A DNA stretch of 64,000 nucleotides from Cryptomeria japonica (GCF_030272615.1 NC_081412.1:665061981-665125980), one strand, 5' to 3'; numbered from the stretch's first letter, positions 12,131-25,131 are shown. The notes: generated by a model not told the origin, from the letters alone. Numbers and translations are program-made.

Positions 12131-12256
12131 GAGAGTACTCGCACGGTCCTATCATTCATACAATACACAAGCTTCATTTTAAATGCATACATGCGAGTGT
12201 CCTATCATTCATATAATCCATAGGCTTCTTTGTAAGTGCATAAATGCGAGTACTCA
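12131..12256. repeat. Two-copy tandem repeat (about 60 bp) in the LINE 3' region
   Basis: Two imperfect copies lie head to tail, each with GTCCTATCATTCATA(C/T)AAT and ending ATGCGAGT, between the ORF2 stop and the third ORF of the LINE. It is a small local duplication within the element's non-coding spacer. Confidence 0.6.
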
Positions 12257-12274
12257 TTGAGGTATAATTTGGCA

Positions 12275-15200
12275 TTAAAGTGCTATAATTTCCTTTTGTA
12301 CTAATTCAAGCAATTCGGGGTATGAAGATAGTTTGATGGGAGAGTTCACAGACTCAACTAAAATGCCATCACAACCCATGTTTGCTAATTTATTAGCTAC
12401 GAAATTGTCTTCCCTTAATGTATGGCTAACAATGTAAACTGAAAATGACTCAAGTAAATCCCAGATATGATTTAAAACATACGATAAGTGCCATGTCTTA
12501 AACGTTTTTGATGTAATTGCATTAATGATAACTAATGAATCCCCTTCTAAATGTATGTTGGAGAGACTGCATTTCCTTTCTCACACTAGGTCAGCTGGTA
12601 AAGCATTTGCCTCTGCCAAATTATTGGTACCCGAGGAGATGGGAGATGCTTGGAAAGTACACATTTTCCCATGATGGTCTCAAATGCAAACTCCGATTCT
12701 CGACTTCCCTGGATTTCCAAAGGAAGAGCCATCGAAGTTGATCTTAAAGAAATTAGGTGCAAGGGGTAACCATTTTATGGAAGACTGATCTTTAACATGA
12801 GCTGATGACCAATTCAAAGGAATCCCAATTGGTATAATAATACCATTCCGTGATTTTGCAATTACCTTATCCCACTTGGTAAATGAATGATTGTCCTTGG
12901 AATTAGAGAGAGAAGAATTTATGATTTTTGCAATTGAATTTTCCAACTTGGCCAGAACTCGATCCAGGGAGGAGGATTCTTTTCTGAAAATTCTTTTATT
13001 TCTCTCCCACCAGATGGCCCAAATGGTGAGAGCAGGGGCACATTTCCAAATGCCTGAGAAAGTTGAAGATGAAAATAGAAGAGGCCAAGAGTTAAACATA
13101 TCCCAAAGTGATTTAGGGAAGGGCATAAGAACTTGGAGTTTATTCATGATGAAGAACCAACATTAAGAAGCAAAAGTGCAGTGTAAAAATAAGTGATCCA
13201 CTGATTCTTCATCTAAGCCACAAAGAACACAATTGAAAACTTCTGAGATACCCAATTTTACCATTTTATTTGTTGTTAGGATTCTTTTTTTCAATGTTAA
13301 CCATGTAAAACAACCTACTTTTGGCAAAACAATATCATTCCAACAAAATGAGTATTGCCTTCTTCAATTGAATATTGCCCTGATTTAGAAGCCGACCAGA
13401 TTATCACATCTTCCCTATTAGACATGAAAACTGTTCTATTCAAGAAGATATCTACCAAGGAAGAGGATTGTTGATTGGATATAGGAAGAAGAGTCGAGTC
13501 TTTCCATATTGTTTTACCTGAAAAATATTTCTATAGCTGACACATAGTCATTCAATTTTATACCCCAGTGAGCTATAGCTATATTCGTAATATCTTCCAT
13601 ATTTTCCATTTGAGAAATTGGAGAATGCCCACACCATGAGTTTGTCCAAAAGTTAACACTGAAACCATTATTTACTTCCCATGTAATATACTTAGTTACT
13701 AGACTTCTTGAATCAATCATAAAATTCCATATAGCTGACCCTTTTGGAGGATCCAAAATTGTCAAAACTCTGGATGGTTGGTTGTTGTCTAAATATTTGG
13801 CTTGCATGATTTGACACCATTTTGAAGCAGGATTTGAATACAATTTCCAAATCAATTTTCCTCCAAAAGCCTTGTTGCGATGTTTTAATTTATGAAGACC
13901 TACTCCTCTTTGAGACTTTTGTAATGACATATTTTCCAAAGAGACTAAGGGGATTTTCCTTTCATTTGTCATATTACTATTCCATGGAAAATCTCTTACA
14001 AGTTTCTCTAACTGTTGAATGACAGATGAAGGTGCTTTGAGAACAGACATGTACTAGTTCGGTATTGTTGTTAACATTGTCTTTATAAGAAGAATTCTAC
14101 CAAATAATGATAGCCACCTTACTTTCCATTCTAAGATTTGTGCCTTGATTCTTCCAATAATAGCAGACCAATAAGAAGATTTGTTTTTCCCCATAAATAA
14201 TGGAATACCAAGGTAAGAAGATGGCAATTGATCCATTGGGAATTCCAAAATCTTGGAATTTTTTAGTGGTAAAATTGGATTTGTATTGAAAATGAAAATC
14301 TTAGACTTAGTAGCATTAATTTTCTGACCCGAAGTTGATGAATAGACTTTTAAAGTTTTTTTAATATGCCTATCTTCTTTTAGAGAAGACTTACCAAATA
14401 ACAATGTGTCATCAGCAAAAGAGAGTGAGTAACTACAATTCAAGTACCTGGAAAACTAGCTCCACGCCAAAGCCCTTTTGATGAATCGAGATTAATGCTT
14501 CTGCTAAAGGTATCTGCCATAAGAATAAAATAGAAGGGTGATAAAGGGTCACCTTGTCTTACTCCCTGTGTACCTTGAAAAACCCTTGAGGGATGTCCGT
14601 TTACTAGAACTGAAAAGTATGCACCTGAGACACAGGATTTGATCCATTTGTACCATTTGTCTGAGAAACCAAATTTAGATAATACCTTAAAGAGAAACTC
14701 CCACTTAACCCTGTCATAAGCTTTCATCATGTCAAGTTTGACAAAAAAAATTTCTTCCTAATTTTCATTGATAGAATGTAAAACCTCGTGTGCTACTAAA
14801 GCCCCTTCCATAGTCTCTCTTCCTCGAACAAAGCCCCCATGTTCTTGTGATATAATCTTAGGTATGAGATGATGCAATCTAAGGTAAATTGCCTTAGTTA
14901 CTATCTTATAGATCATGTTGCAGAGTGAAATAGGTCTGAACTCTACAAATGTTGATGGAGAGGTTGTTTTCGGAATAAGAGCAATATTTGTTCCATTGAA
15001 ACTTTTTAACATTGCACCCCTTTTCCTGGATTCTTCCATTATCGCCAAAAGGCCTATCCCTATCACATCCCAACACTTTTGGAAGAAGAGAGTAGTGAAT
15101 CCATCCAGACCTAGAGCTTTATCCGGGGAAACCAAGAATACCACTTTGTGGACTTCCCCTAAGGTGAAAGGGGCCAATAAAGATCTATTGTCCAAATCAG

Positions 15201-16518
15201 TAATTAGAGGATAAATAGACTGCAGTAACTGCTCAAATTTATCATTCCAAGAAGAATCTAAATCAGAAGGCACAGGGGCTAAAAGATTCTTAAAAAACCT
15301 AACTCCTTCATCTTGAATATTTGCCAAATTTTCAATCAATACCCCTGTGTCTGCATGCTTGATTGAGAATATAACATTTGATGCTTTTCTTTGTTTTGTG
15401 GATCCATGAAATTTTTTTGTATTCTTATCTCCCTGCTTTAGCCAAAGCTCTCTAGACTTCAGTCTCCAATATTCTTCTTTCTCTTACAAACCAATTCCCA
15501 CTCACTTTGAAGACCCTTCTGTGTAGAGTACAAAAGCTAATCCAATCCCTTGGAGATTATATTTTGATTAACTTCTTCCAATTGTTGTTCAATGATTTTT
15601 TTTGTTCAATACATTCTTGAGGAACTTTCCATTCCATTCTTTTTCCTTAACCTTAATAAACTGAAGTTTCTTAAAGAATTGGTACATCTATGTTCCTCTG
15701 CATATAGGAGTAGATACCTAGCACTACCTTAATAAGGCCTGAAAGTGTGGATGTCTAAACCACATACGTTCAAATTTAAAAGAAGAACCAGAAAAAGGCA
15801 TCGGGTTCTGATTTTGCCATTCAAGTGCAATATGAACAGGAAAATGGTCTGATTATGATATAGGAAATTTTTCGGAGCAATAACTGAATTGTTTGAGTCG
15901 CCACTTGAAAGGTATAAAAAACCTATCAAGTCTCTCTACAATTTGAAGAAACCCTGATTTCCTGTTAGTCCAGGTGAAGAGACCATTATTGGGAATCACA
16001 TCCAATAAGTTGTTATCTGTGGTGAAATTTAGAAAATCTTGCATAGTTCATGGACGTGGGTAGATTCCTCCTTGTTTCTCCTTATGAGACAAAATTGCAT
16101 TAAAGTCTCCCCCTATGAAAAAATTATGATCTTCTTCTTGTTGGTGCAATTGAGTCAGTTTATCCCATAAATCTTTCTTTTCCTAAGAAGGGGTAGGACC
16201 ATACACATTGAATAGCATAAAGGTCATATCATAACATACTACTTTCACCATTTGCCAATTATGATCTTGATCTAGTAGTTGGACTTGAACTCTTTTAGGG
16301 TTCCATAATGTGAGCAATCCTCCCGAGGCCCCAACACCTTGCATATGTGCACATCCAAATTGTGTCCATTTAGCCACTATTTTGAGATACATTTCCTCTG
16401 ATAACTTTATTTCTTGAAGTATGTAGATATCAACCTTTGTAGAATCAAGATGAAGCTTAATTCTACCTCTTTTGTCAGGAGCATTAATGCCCCTGACATT
16501 CCATGAAATCACTTTCAT
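12275..16518 (-). pseudogene. LINE ORF2: endonuclease, reverse transcriptase, zinc finger, RNase H
   Basis: ORF2 starts at the ATG of MKVISWNVRGIN (16518). The APE-type endonuclease shows the Asn of SWNVRG, the Glu of LQEIKL, GGDFNA near 16100 and SDHFPV near 15850. The RT domain (about 15340-13510) has the LIPK and FRPISLCN blocks, KAYDRVKWEF, GVRQGDPLSP and the catalytic FADDTLLFG near 14415. A zf-RVT finger (VLCGLDEESVDHLFLHC) lies near 13200-13245. The RNase H (about 12760-12300) has INFDGSSFGNPG, GTNNLAEANAL and HLEGDS, so its catalytic acids are kept. At least eight stops or frameshifts break the frame, so it is dead. Its product would nick target DNA and copy the LINE RNA in the nucleus. 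Confidence 0.9.
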
Positions 16519-17165
16519 TGCGAACAAGGAGTGCCTTTCGCACTCCTTGTAACTCTTTTTGACACCTTGAATATTCCATCTAATGTACTCTGAACACCTG
16601 CCTATATTTCCTCTTGAATCTCGATAGAGTTCGGTTTTCTACCTCTTTTCTTAGGACTTCTAAACACTTTTGTCTTCATACTTGGACTTTACTCGACCGA
16701 AAATGACTGTGAATAATCAAAGTTACTTGTTTTTGTCTCATCATCTTGCTGAGGAACTTTCATATCTTCCTACATAATTTTTTGCGAAGGGATATCTAAG
16801 TGTGGGGAGATCGGAGTGACATTTTGTTGAATCTTGTTTGCAAAACTTAATCTTGATCCAATATGCAGGTGGTTTAAAGGTCGGTGAAAGGAAAGAGAGT
16901 ACCTAATACCGAAAGGGTGAAGAACAAATGAAAATTTTGTATTAAAGACAAGCTTTACTGGGGAATCAAATTTACTTAGACCAGTAGTTTCTTTACCCAA
17001 GGGAAGTTTCCCTTCCACTGAAAAATCAATTGTTGGGCAACAACACATTACCTTTCATAAGGGACACATTACATTTGTCATACTAACACCTTCCAATTCT
17101 ACAATTTCCCCAATCATAGTGGAAGCTAATGTAAACAAAATATCATCTGCTAACCCCTAAATATG

Positions 17166-18870
17166 TTATTTATTTCTTGAAATAGCTACCCCTAAATCTG
17201 AAAAATTCAGCATTAAACTCTGTATAATAATTAGGGATTCATTATACATTAGGGCCCGAACTACAAGCTCTCTGTCATTACTTGTTTTATCACATATTTG
17301 AAGAACTTTTGTAGGCCTAAAGCAAGATGTATAGATATAGAAAAACTGAATCCAACTATACATGCTGAAAAAGTTGGTCAGCTTAATAAGCCAGTGAACA
17401 TAGGATAACTCAAATTTTGAGTCATCATGAGGCATAGAGATGACACTGTATGCTTGTACAAAATTAGAAGGAAAATATGCCTCATGCTGATGAATGGTGC
17501 ACAATAAAGGGTATGAGCAATGATTTTTACAAAGTAGAATCTCTGAACACTCGAGACCACTAGAAGCATTAGTAAAATTCCCTAGTTTATGTTGATATTT
17601 GCAAATGTCCTCTACATTATCCATCACAATGTCTTGATACCATAAACCCCATTTTGATGTGATAGAGATTTTCCTTGGAAGGGTTTTATTTGAATCAAGA
17701 AGTAGGCAAACTCTAACATCTCTTTGAATTACTTCAAAGGGTATAAGATCATGAGAAACAAAAATACCTAGCTGATTAGCCATGATCTCCACAATTTTTG
17801 GATCTTTGTATTCCAAAGGCAGACTCGAGAAAGAAATCCAGTAAGGGTAAAATCTACATAAATTAGCATCTGGCTTAAAGTTTGGAATCCAAGGCATGGT
17901 AAACAAACTAGCCCCTTGACAAAACCAACCTTTGAGCTCTATCTTCGGATGAAGAAAACAGAATGACAAAAAACCCCGAATGGCTATCAACATAAAAAAG
18001 GTCATGAAAACCCGACCATTGGCTTTTAGCCCATGAAAGTAAAGATTAAAAAGGGGTTGATGAACTAAAAATACCGATGAGAGTCGAATTTCAGAGAAAT
18101 GATATAGATTGAGAGAGAACATGCTCAGAAAAAGTAATATTAATGATAGAGGTGTTCTCTGCCTGATCTGATTTGGAAGGAGATATTTCTGCCTCCTTGA
18201 GATTGGCCTATTTTCTTCTCCACACAAGAGGCGCAGATTTTGGATTGAAGGGACCTCCATGATCACCATGATGTTCTGTTTCATTATCCCCTTTGACTAA
18301 ACATCCCTTTTGCAAAAATTATTAGGATATAGACGAAGTTTCTTCACAAATGTCAAAAACAGGTTGTTTTCCTTTTTGCTTTGGCCGATACACTTTCAAA
18401 GGTTGAAACTTTTTGATAGGATTTTGAAAAAAAATTTCCCACCCAAATGATTTTTGAAAAATAAATGGTCCATGGCCTGTATGCCCTCTGATAATATTTC
18501 AAGCCCCTTGTTTGGATGATTCTATCCATTCATAGTTGTTGAGATTTGAGTAATTCTGCAAATATCCTTGTTCTTTGCGAAATTTTTTATGTAATGAGTG
18601 AGCCGGTTGAACAATTGGTCGATTGTAGAAGATGTCAAAAATATCTATCTGAGCTTGGGATCCCTAATTAGCTGCCTTGCTTATGTAATATTCATCAAGA
18701 CATGCAAAACGATTCAACCATTGTTTCCCTGAAGGTAAATTTGAAACCGATTGAACAAAAGGTTTATCTTTGAAAATTTTGGTGAAAAGATTATTATCGA
18801 AATCTAGTTTATGAGCCAAACGAAAGACACCTTTGCCCTGCCCTGAATTTGTCTGCTAAAAATCTTCCAT
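17166..18870 (-). pseudogene. LINE ORF1 (nucleic-acid-binding, DUF4283-like)
   Basis: The likely start is the ATG at 18870-18868, about 80 bp from the LINE 5' end. The longest open piece is 18284-17166 (372 codons); the N-terminal part is broken by stops and a frameshift. The middle carries a DUF4283-like block, with PWIPNFKPDANLCRFYPYWI and a following SLPLEYKDPKIVEIMANQLG, as in plant L1 ORF1 proteins that coat the LINE RNA. No intact CCHC knuckle is visible C-terminal to it. A linker of about 640 bp with fragments of coding character (17048-16770) separates it from ORF2. Confidence 0.7.
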
Positions 18871-18969
18871 TTCCTGAATGTTGTAACTTCTCCCTACTCT
18901 AAAACCCTAGTGCTCCATGTGGCCATCTTACACCCATTATAAGATCACTCATAGTTAATTATTACATTT

Positions 18970-19762
18970 ACACTTCATATATTTAACATTTATTATTTAT
19001 ATGTCCTAATATCTCTATATCTACATCTTATCCATGAATCTGGAATTTTTTCTTGGTTATCTAAATGGATATCGTTTGATAGTTGTCGTTAAGACTACGG
19101 AAAGTTCACTCGTTTTCTTGACTTTAAATAGCTTGCTTTCACATTCATGCAAAATGAAACGCTTGACAATATTGAATGCAAATGTTGGAAATGTTGAAGC
19201 TCGCGCTTGTCGAGGGAAGACAAGGTCTGGCCCCCCCACTTTATGGAACGTAAACATGAAGTATTAGACACTGTTTTCTTTCTTACGTCCACCGTACTTG
19301 TTACAGGCTGCCCTCCAATTAGACTTTCCTTATAAGCCCAATCCATCGATGGAGGTAGTAGTAGAAGAAATTATAATAGGGAAAGAAAAGATCTAGAGCC
19401 CAACTCATAAGATTATGATATGTGTCTTACTTTTATTATTTGAGACATAAGAGTTAAATTCTTGGAGAAATTTCAATAACGAATAGTTAAAAAGACTTAT
19501 GTGGAAAATCAGATAAACAGAACTTGAATCGCAGACATGTATTCTTTAAATATACTCAATCACATTATATGGTATACTTAATAAGAAAACATTTTTCATT
19601 TATTTTCCATCTTGTCAGCAATTTTTCTTGTCTATTCATGAGTTATTTTCATAAAATTCATCAAAATGTTTTTGTTTTTATAATAATGTTAAGTTTTAGC
19701 TATAACTTTTTGTTTCTACCATATTTTCAAATAAAATCTTATATTATGTTCTTTTAGAAATA
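18970..19762. other. Intergenic DNA, no gene seen
   Basis: Small overlapping ORFs of 66-83 codons on both strands (19034-19346) have no recognisable features and overlap one another. I see no supported gene, repeat boundary or RNA gene here. Confidence 0.5.
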
Positions 19763-19774
19763 CACCATGATTTT

Positions 19775-20063
19775 TTTTTTATTTTTTTTTATGGAGGTCT
19801 AGATCTGCAAGCATGGTAGGGCAAGGGTATGAGGCCCGCCAACACAAGAGCCTAGCAAGGGTCTTCATGGAGTAGTTTTTGCCACCCAATATAAGACATG
19901 CGCCTATAGGCTGAAACCTCTTTGGCTAAGAGCCAAGGACTGAACGGTATCCATTCTACAAAATTTGCTTAGGGCATGATCCCAACCTCATTTGTTATGA
20001 TGTTGGAGCTTTGCACTCAACAAGACTTGATCCCTTGTGAGCTCATTTGGAGCCATTCAACTT
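19775..20063 (-). mobile_element. SINE-like element with 12-bp target-site duplication
   Basis: The direct repeat CACCATGATTTT at 19763-19774 and 20064-20075 brackets 289 bp that, on the minus strand, end in an A-rich tail. The body is non-coding and more GC-rich than its surroundings. Near the 5' end GATCAAGTC fits the RNA polymerase III B-box consensus GWTCRANNC, and TGGCTCCAAATGAG is a weak A-box, but their spacing is shorter than usual. Size, tail and duplication fit a SINE; a severely 5'-truncated LINE is the alternative. The tRNA or other RNA ancestor cannot be told by eye. Confidence 0.65.
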
Positions 20064-20075
20064 CACCATGATTTT

Positions 20076-22419
20076 CAATCTGTATTGGTTCAATGAATAG
20101 ATACTTTAACATCCAATAAATCTAAATATTCCTTAACATATCTCATTCATGTCCCATTTTTTATGTGTAATTTTCTTCTTTCATGTCTAAAATTTATTTT
20201 CTAGATCAGTTTATGAGGTGATTTTATTACTATTATTATGTCCACTACCTCTTCACAACATCATATCTAGCATCATATCTAGTATTTCCATGCATTGCAT
20301 TATAATATATCTTTGTTATATTCTATTGTTTTTCAGCAAATGCTGCAAATCTTGATGTTGTAGAGCAATCTATTGAAATACACATATTATAGATATACAA
20401 CATTATGTTTCTACAATTTGACTACTATTTAACATCTTTTATAAATTGAAAATTAAATAAATGTAATTATGTTTAATACCATTATAAATATAACATCTTG
20501 TCAATTTACTGCCATTAGCTTCACTTATACATACTTTGTGAGGTAAGAACTTCAACTCTTTGAAAAATACGATTACTCCTATCAGCGTCATTAGTTCCAC
20601 CTTGCAATTGAATAAATTGTTATGTAAAAGGAATACTTATCATAATGCTTTGATAAGTTTAGAATAATTTAATTCTTTTATATCAAAAGATTTTTTTCGA
20701 GATACATAAATGCAATAACAAAAACTGGTTATTAGTTTTGTTGACCATCATTATTAGATTTTTGACATAATAAAGCATCTAATAAACGGCCTCTATTCTC
20801 TCCATAATAGAGAGGTCAACATATGAACCGTAGTACTTTAAAAGATAGATCTTAGGCTAATAAATGAAATTAGAGTATATGCAAGATATGGTTTATATAT
20901 TATAATAGTATTTTGTTATTTATTTATTTTGATATTAGTTTTTTAGTAAGTGCATATAAATAAATGATTGTGATATTACATATTACATATTACATATATA
21001 ACAATAAGTGTTATTTGATATTTTTCCAATAAATAAACATATATATTAATTTAGTTTTATATTATGTATTTTTATGAAGTTATAGAATTATTAGGAAGAA
21101 TTTATATAGTTCATACTAATCTATTTTTACTATTTTATTCAATGATGAATCTAACTTTAATAGTTCTTTTTTTTTTGTCATCTTGTTTCTAAACTAGAGA
21201 CTTAAAGATTTAAATCATTGTACACTTTATCTTCATTAAGTTATTTTTAGTGACATGAGTGATCCTTACTTTCATTTATTTGAGTCTTTAGTTTTGATTT
21301 AATAACTTGGGTGAGCTATTTAGCAAGATTTACATTCATTGTAATACTCTCAAATCATATACTAAGGTATCATTAACATGAAGAAATTATTTCTTTATTT
21401 TCCTTCTTATTAGTTGTAATATCATTAATTGTACTTCTTTAATTACGAGTACAATTTCACAAACTTCTTGACACTTATTTTAGTTTCCCATTTCTCCTAA
21501 GCATCTTGAGACCATTTCTAGCCTTGAATTAATTCTTAACTCAAGAATATGAGTCCTACCTTATTTTAAAACTTCAAATTAGTCCTCTTTGTTCCCTTAG
21601 TTTAGTGTGCCCTTTTTCCTATATCATTTCAAGATTATTTGAGTTCTATCTCATTTTAAATTTCAAAAAACATCTTTCCCAATTAAATTTTGTCAATGTT
21701 AATATAAATTCCAAATTTGATATTCACGCCCTATTTATCTTTCTTCCTTGAAATTTAGGCCTATTTTGTTGAGACACTTTCGACAAGTCTATAGGTCAAA
21801 CACTTTTTGGCTAAATTTTTGGGAGAGTGATGTGTAAGCCTCAACATTTCTAGATCTAGTATCAAAATTTGGATATGATTATTATAAATCAATCTAAAAT
21901 GAATAATACTTTCAGAACCCTATATAAGACTTCATCCCTAATTCATTTTATCATCTATCAATTATATTCTCAAGAATTGCTAATTCCTTCAAGAGCAAAT
22001 CAGAGTATAAGGAGCATTAAGATAAAACACATTATCTTTGATTATGTTTCCATGATAAATTTTATGATGATTTATCATGTTATTGCACCATACTTGGAGG
22101 AAATATTTAGAAGGCATCACATCATCAATTAAAGGTATAATCATTTTAATTCAAAATTTCCCTTCAATCATTTTATTTCAGATTCAACCTCTATCTAATC
22201 AAGGCTGAGCTCTTTTTTAATCATTTTTTGGGGTTATTTCTAACCCAAGGTTTCACTTAGGTAGGGTGCTATATATTTTAACACCATTTTTCTCTCCTTT
22301 GTGCATTTATAGGTTGAAAAATAGGTTTGAGTCTCAATTTGAACGTACCAAAGCATAATTTAGATAGAGACAAAGGCAACCAAATAGAGTTTCGTAGGCA
22401 AGGGAAGGACAAGGGAACC
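20076..22419. other. AT-rich intergenic DNA with one TATA-like motif
   Basis: No gene is supported. A good TATA match (CCCTATATAAGACTTC, box 21921-21927, plus strand) is followed by a leader-like stretch and an 87-codon ORF overlapping the box itself, so that ORF is not its product. This could be the promoter of an undefined LTR. The strings ACATATTACATATTACATAT near 20985 are simple sequence. Confidence 0.4.
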
Positions 22420-23240
22420 TATTGCTCTCAAAAAAGAGAAACCCAAGTTCACCTCAAATCTATAAATGAAATAGCCAATCTCAATCAATAAAAATCTCCA
22501 GGGCTTGGACAACATAACATAGGATCGTAATGATCCTCCTACACTTCAGGTTCTGCTAGACCTAAGGGGGACACCCTTTTGATGTATAAAATATAACCAA
22601 TTGCAAACATATGACATCAGTAAAAGCAAATGAATCTCAAAAGGCTCAACAACAAGAAGGTTAATGCAGATGGGCTAGATCTGCATTGACATCTCAACTA
22701 GATTGGAGCATGAGATAGGTGGAAAAAACTAAAACTACAAACATGAAAAGTAAATGGATTTTTTATTTTAAAATCTCTGAGGATTCCTAGAATCTGCAAG
22801 ATTAGTGCCTTATCCAAGGGCATGGAGTCATACATCAATCTGCAAATGAAAACCTCTATTGCAAATTCAATCTATTGAGAAAGATATCCCTATATTAATG
22901 CTTAACATTAATACATTCTAAACTCAAACATAGGATCATACATATCTAGACATTATCCTGAGTCCAAAATGATTATTCATAGGATTTAAACCCTTCTTAA
23001 AGAGTACCTAAGAACACCCATTATGCTCCCACTTTAAGAGGACAAACCCAAACTCCCTTGAAGACTGGATTTATTGAAAATCAGAGAAGGCCTAGAGACA
23101 ATCCAATAAACTGTATAAATGCCTTACATATATGTGACTTGCGACAGAAAAAATCTATAGCAAGAAGATACTCTATTACTTGAAAAAGATACATTGTATT
23201 ACAAATTTGGAAAAAACTCAAAATTGGAAACCAAGATTCA
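22420..23240 (-). mobile_element. 3' LTR of the 22.4-29.6 kb element
   Basis: It aligns end to end with 28774-29595. The plus-strand outer end reads TATTGCTCTC against TGTTGTTCTC in the partner, so the terminal TG has mutated; the other end is TTCA here and TTTA in the partner. Shared landmarks include GGCTTGGACAACATAACAT and CAAGGGCATGGAGTCATACA. Confidence 0.8.
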
Positions 23241-23509
23241 GATCCGCCTGGGCACCACCTATCTACCGAGCCTACAATGCATCAGCATCTAGTTTGTCAC
23301 CTCATCCACCTGGACCACCATGTCACCTTTGGTTCTGTCGGGCATTAGTCTTTCGGCCAAACTTCCCCTTTGGCAGGCTGCTCTCATGTCTTATCGAAAC
23401 CTTTATTTTATCGGTGAGACTAGTTGATATTTCTTTGATGTGCCTTTGTTGATGGAACCGAGATTTCGGTGAAACCATTTGGAGGTTCATCGCGGCTAAG
23501 GTCTTCTCA

Positions 23510-23900
23510 ACATTCATTTGCCACCTATTCTGCCACGTGACCGCCACTTCACCATTGTCGAACCCACCACCTAGACCTGGGCCCGCCACCTCACTAGCCA
23601 CCAAACTAACACCACATCAGTTGCCAAGTCACGATGATATCTAGAAAGCAACTAACCATTAGAACATAGTGATGACCATTGGATCATCTTGATCATCATT
23701 GATTCTCTTTGATCTGATCAACCTTTAGCCTCTCTGAGTGGCTCTCTCTTATGTCATGGTGTCACCACGTGTCCCCCACTAGGACCTAGGCCCGCCACCT
23801 CACTAGCCACTGAACTGCCACCTCATCAGTCTTCAAGTCGTGGTTATTAATAATCGATCACTTTCACATGGTGGTATAGTGATGGTCATCTGATCTTCTG
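23510..23900. repeat. GC-rich imperfect tandem duplication
   Basis: Two copies, about 205 bp apart, share GCCCGCCACCTCACTAGCCAC (23580 and 23790 regions), CCACATCAG/CCTCATCAG and a TAGTGATG(A/G)(C/T)CAT(T/C)(G/T)GATC motif. The block is markedly more GC-rich than the surrounding DNA, and lies next to the 3' LTR of the non-autonomous element. Confidence 0.6.
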
Positions 23901-25110
23901 AAACCTGCTCACTTGTTAATTTCTCCTTTTACTGCAAAATTACGTCACTTTGAGATGCGTGCCCACCAACGCTAAGCTGCCACTTTGTCAAAAGCTCGTA
24001 AGCTTTGAAACTAAGGATATAGGTGATCTAGCTATTAAATACTGAAATACACCTCCACACGACCAATGTGGGATAAATGGTCTATGCCTTGAAAGTTCAT
24101 TTCTTTTGTAAATCTAGTTTGGCACCCAAGTAGAAACACCTTACATAGGTCGATTTCATCTACATTGAAGTTTTTTTGCTTCCCATGTGCGATGCAAGGG
24201 ATTTGGCGGTACACTTGCCAAAATAATTTGGCTGTAGGTTTTAATTTTTACACCCTCACATTACAAAGCCACGACTCATGCAAGAGGAACGGTTGAACCT
24301 TGAACCAAAAAGGTTCAAGGGTTCAAGTTCAAAATGAATTACAATAATATACTTGCCTTACCATAAAACAAAGCCACGAAGAGAAATCCCTAAAGCAAGG
24401 CATCATTGGGTCACCAAATTTAGCATGATTTTTATGAGTCCCAACAGTGGCTCTGACTAGGGATAGTTGATTGCAAGATCAACACAAGAGTTTAGAATCT
24501 ATGGCAGAGCAGACCACCTAGGAAATAGGACACATCTCTTCTTTTAAGTTATTCAATGAGCTTCACTCTCCAAAACAAGGGTTCCTTATTGAAAACCACA
24601 CAACTGAAAACAAAGCGACTGTACAATAGAATTTATTTACATATGGCCCCAGGCCATCAAAATTGGAATCAATGCTTACCTCTGTCAAACACATGATTCT
24701 CATTTCCATGTGATGTCATGGAAATGGGGAAAAGGCAACAACAAAGTTCAATGTTAATAAGTTAGTTTCAACCATAAAACCAAAACAAAGAGCTAAAAAC
24801 CATTCCAAACATATCAAAAGAAATTTCAAAAAAAGCATGAAAGAAGTTTAACAAAACAAAAGAAAGGAGAAGAGCCTCCCTAAGATGCTTCCATGATGCC
24901 TTTTGATGCTTCTCCCTTGTTTCCCCCCTATCCAAGTCCCAAATGAGTGTAGCTCTCAGCTTTTAGCACTAGCCGTGGACGCCATATGGAGATTCAAGAT
25001 GGTTGGATGTGATAAACAAATGCTATGCAAGTGTAGGTAGTGATGCTATGAAAAAGCTCTATGCTAATACCAGTATAACAACAATACTCTAATGCTTCCT
25101 TCTTTGCTTG
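23901..25110 (-). other. Non-coding region of the non-autonomous element
   Basis: No gene is visible. A small bulged hairpin is at 24293-24326, with TTGAACCTTGAACC facing GGTTCAAGGGTTCAA across five A bases. If the TATA box at 25123-25131 is used, the lower part would be transcribed leftward as an untranslated leader. Confidence 0.4.
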
Positions 25111-25122
25111 AGGAGAAGGGTT

Positions 25123-25131
25123 CTATTTATA
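25123..25131 (-). promoter_or_regulatory. Strong TATA box (TATAAATAG) inside the non-autonomous element
   Basis: The minus strand reads TTCTATAAATAGAACCC, a near-ideal plant TATA box, pointing leftward. It lies downstream of the element's ORF and outside both recognised LTRs, flanked by short tandem repeats that look like a promoter region. It may belong to a second, nested LTR whose 5' end could be TGTAGTCACATAAATCTGTC at about 26521, but no partner copy is visible. Confidence 0.5.

Larger units (their letters stand above)
10582..18951 (-). mobile_element. Complete L1-type LINE with 18-bp target-site duplication
   Basis: The 18-bp sequence TAGTTAATTATTACATTT occurs at 10564-10581 and again at 18952-18969, exactly bracketing an 8,370-bp minus-strand LINE. 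The tail is a poly-A run (poly-T at 10582-10594 on the plus strand), the 5' end is at 18951. Inside, in order on the minus strand, are a short 5' UTR, ORF1 (18870-17166), ORF2 (16518-12275) and a third ORF (11954-10942). It is a full-length insertion by target-primed reverse transcription, later inactivated by nonsense and frameshift changes. The perfect duplication suggests a fairly recent insertion relative to its ORF decay, so the source copy may already have been damaged. Confidence 0.9.

Noticed and set aside
12575-12660. tRNA-like stretch GTCAGCTGGTAAAGCA on the plus strand
   Set aside because: It resembles a tRNA D-arm, but no cloverleaf can be completed and the minus strand codes for the LINE RNase H motif GTNNLAEANAL here.
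21869-22132. 87-codon ORF after a TATA box
   Set aside because: The ATG lies upstream of the TATA box, so the box cannot serve it, and the composition is that of AT-rich non-coding DNA.
22420-23240. Plus-strand reading of the 22.4-29.6 kb element
   Set aside because: No primer site follows the left LTR on the plus strand, while a near-perfect Arg site adjoins the right LTR on the minus strand.
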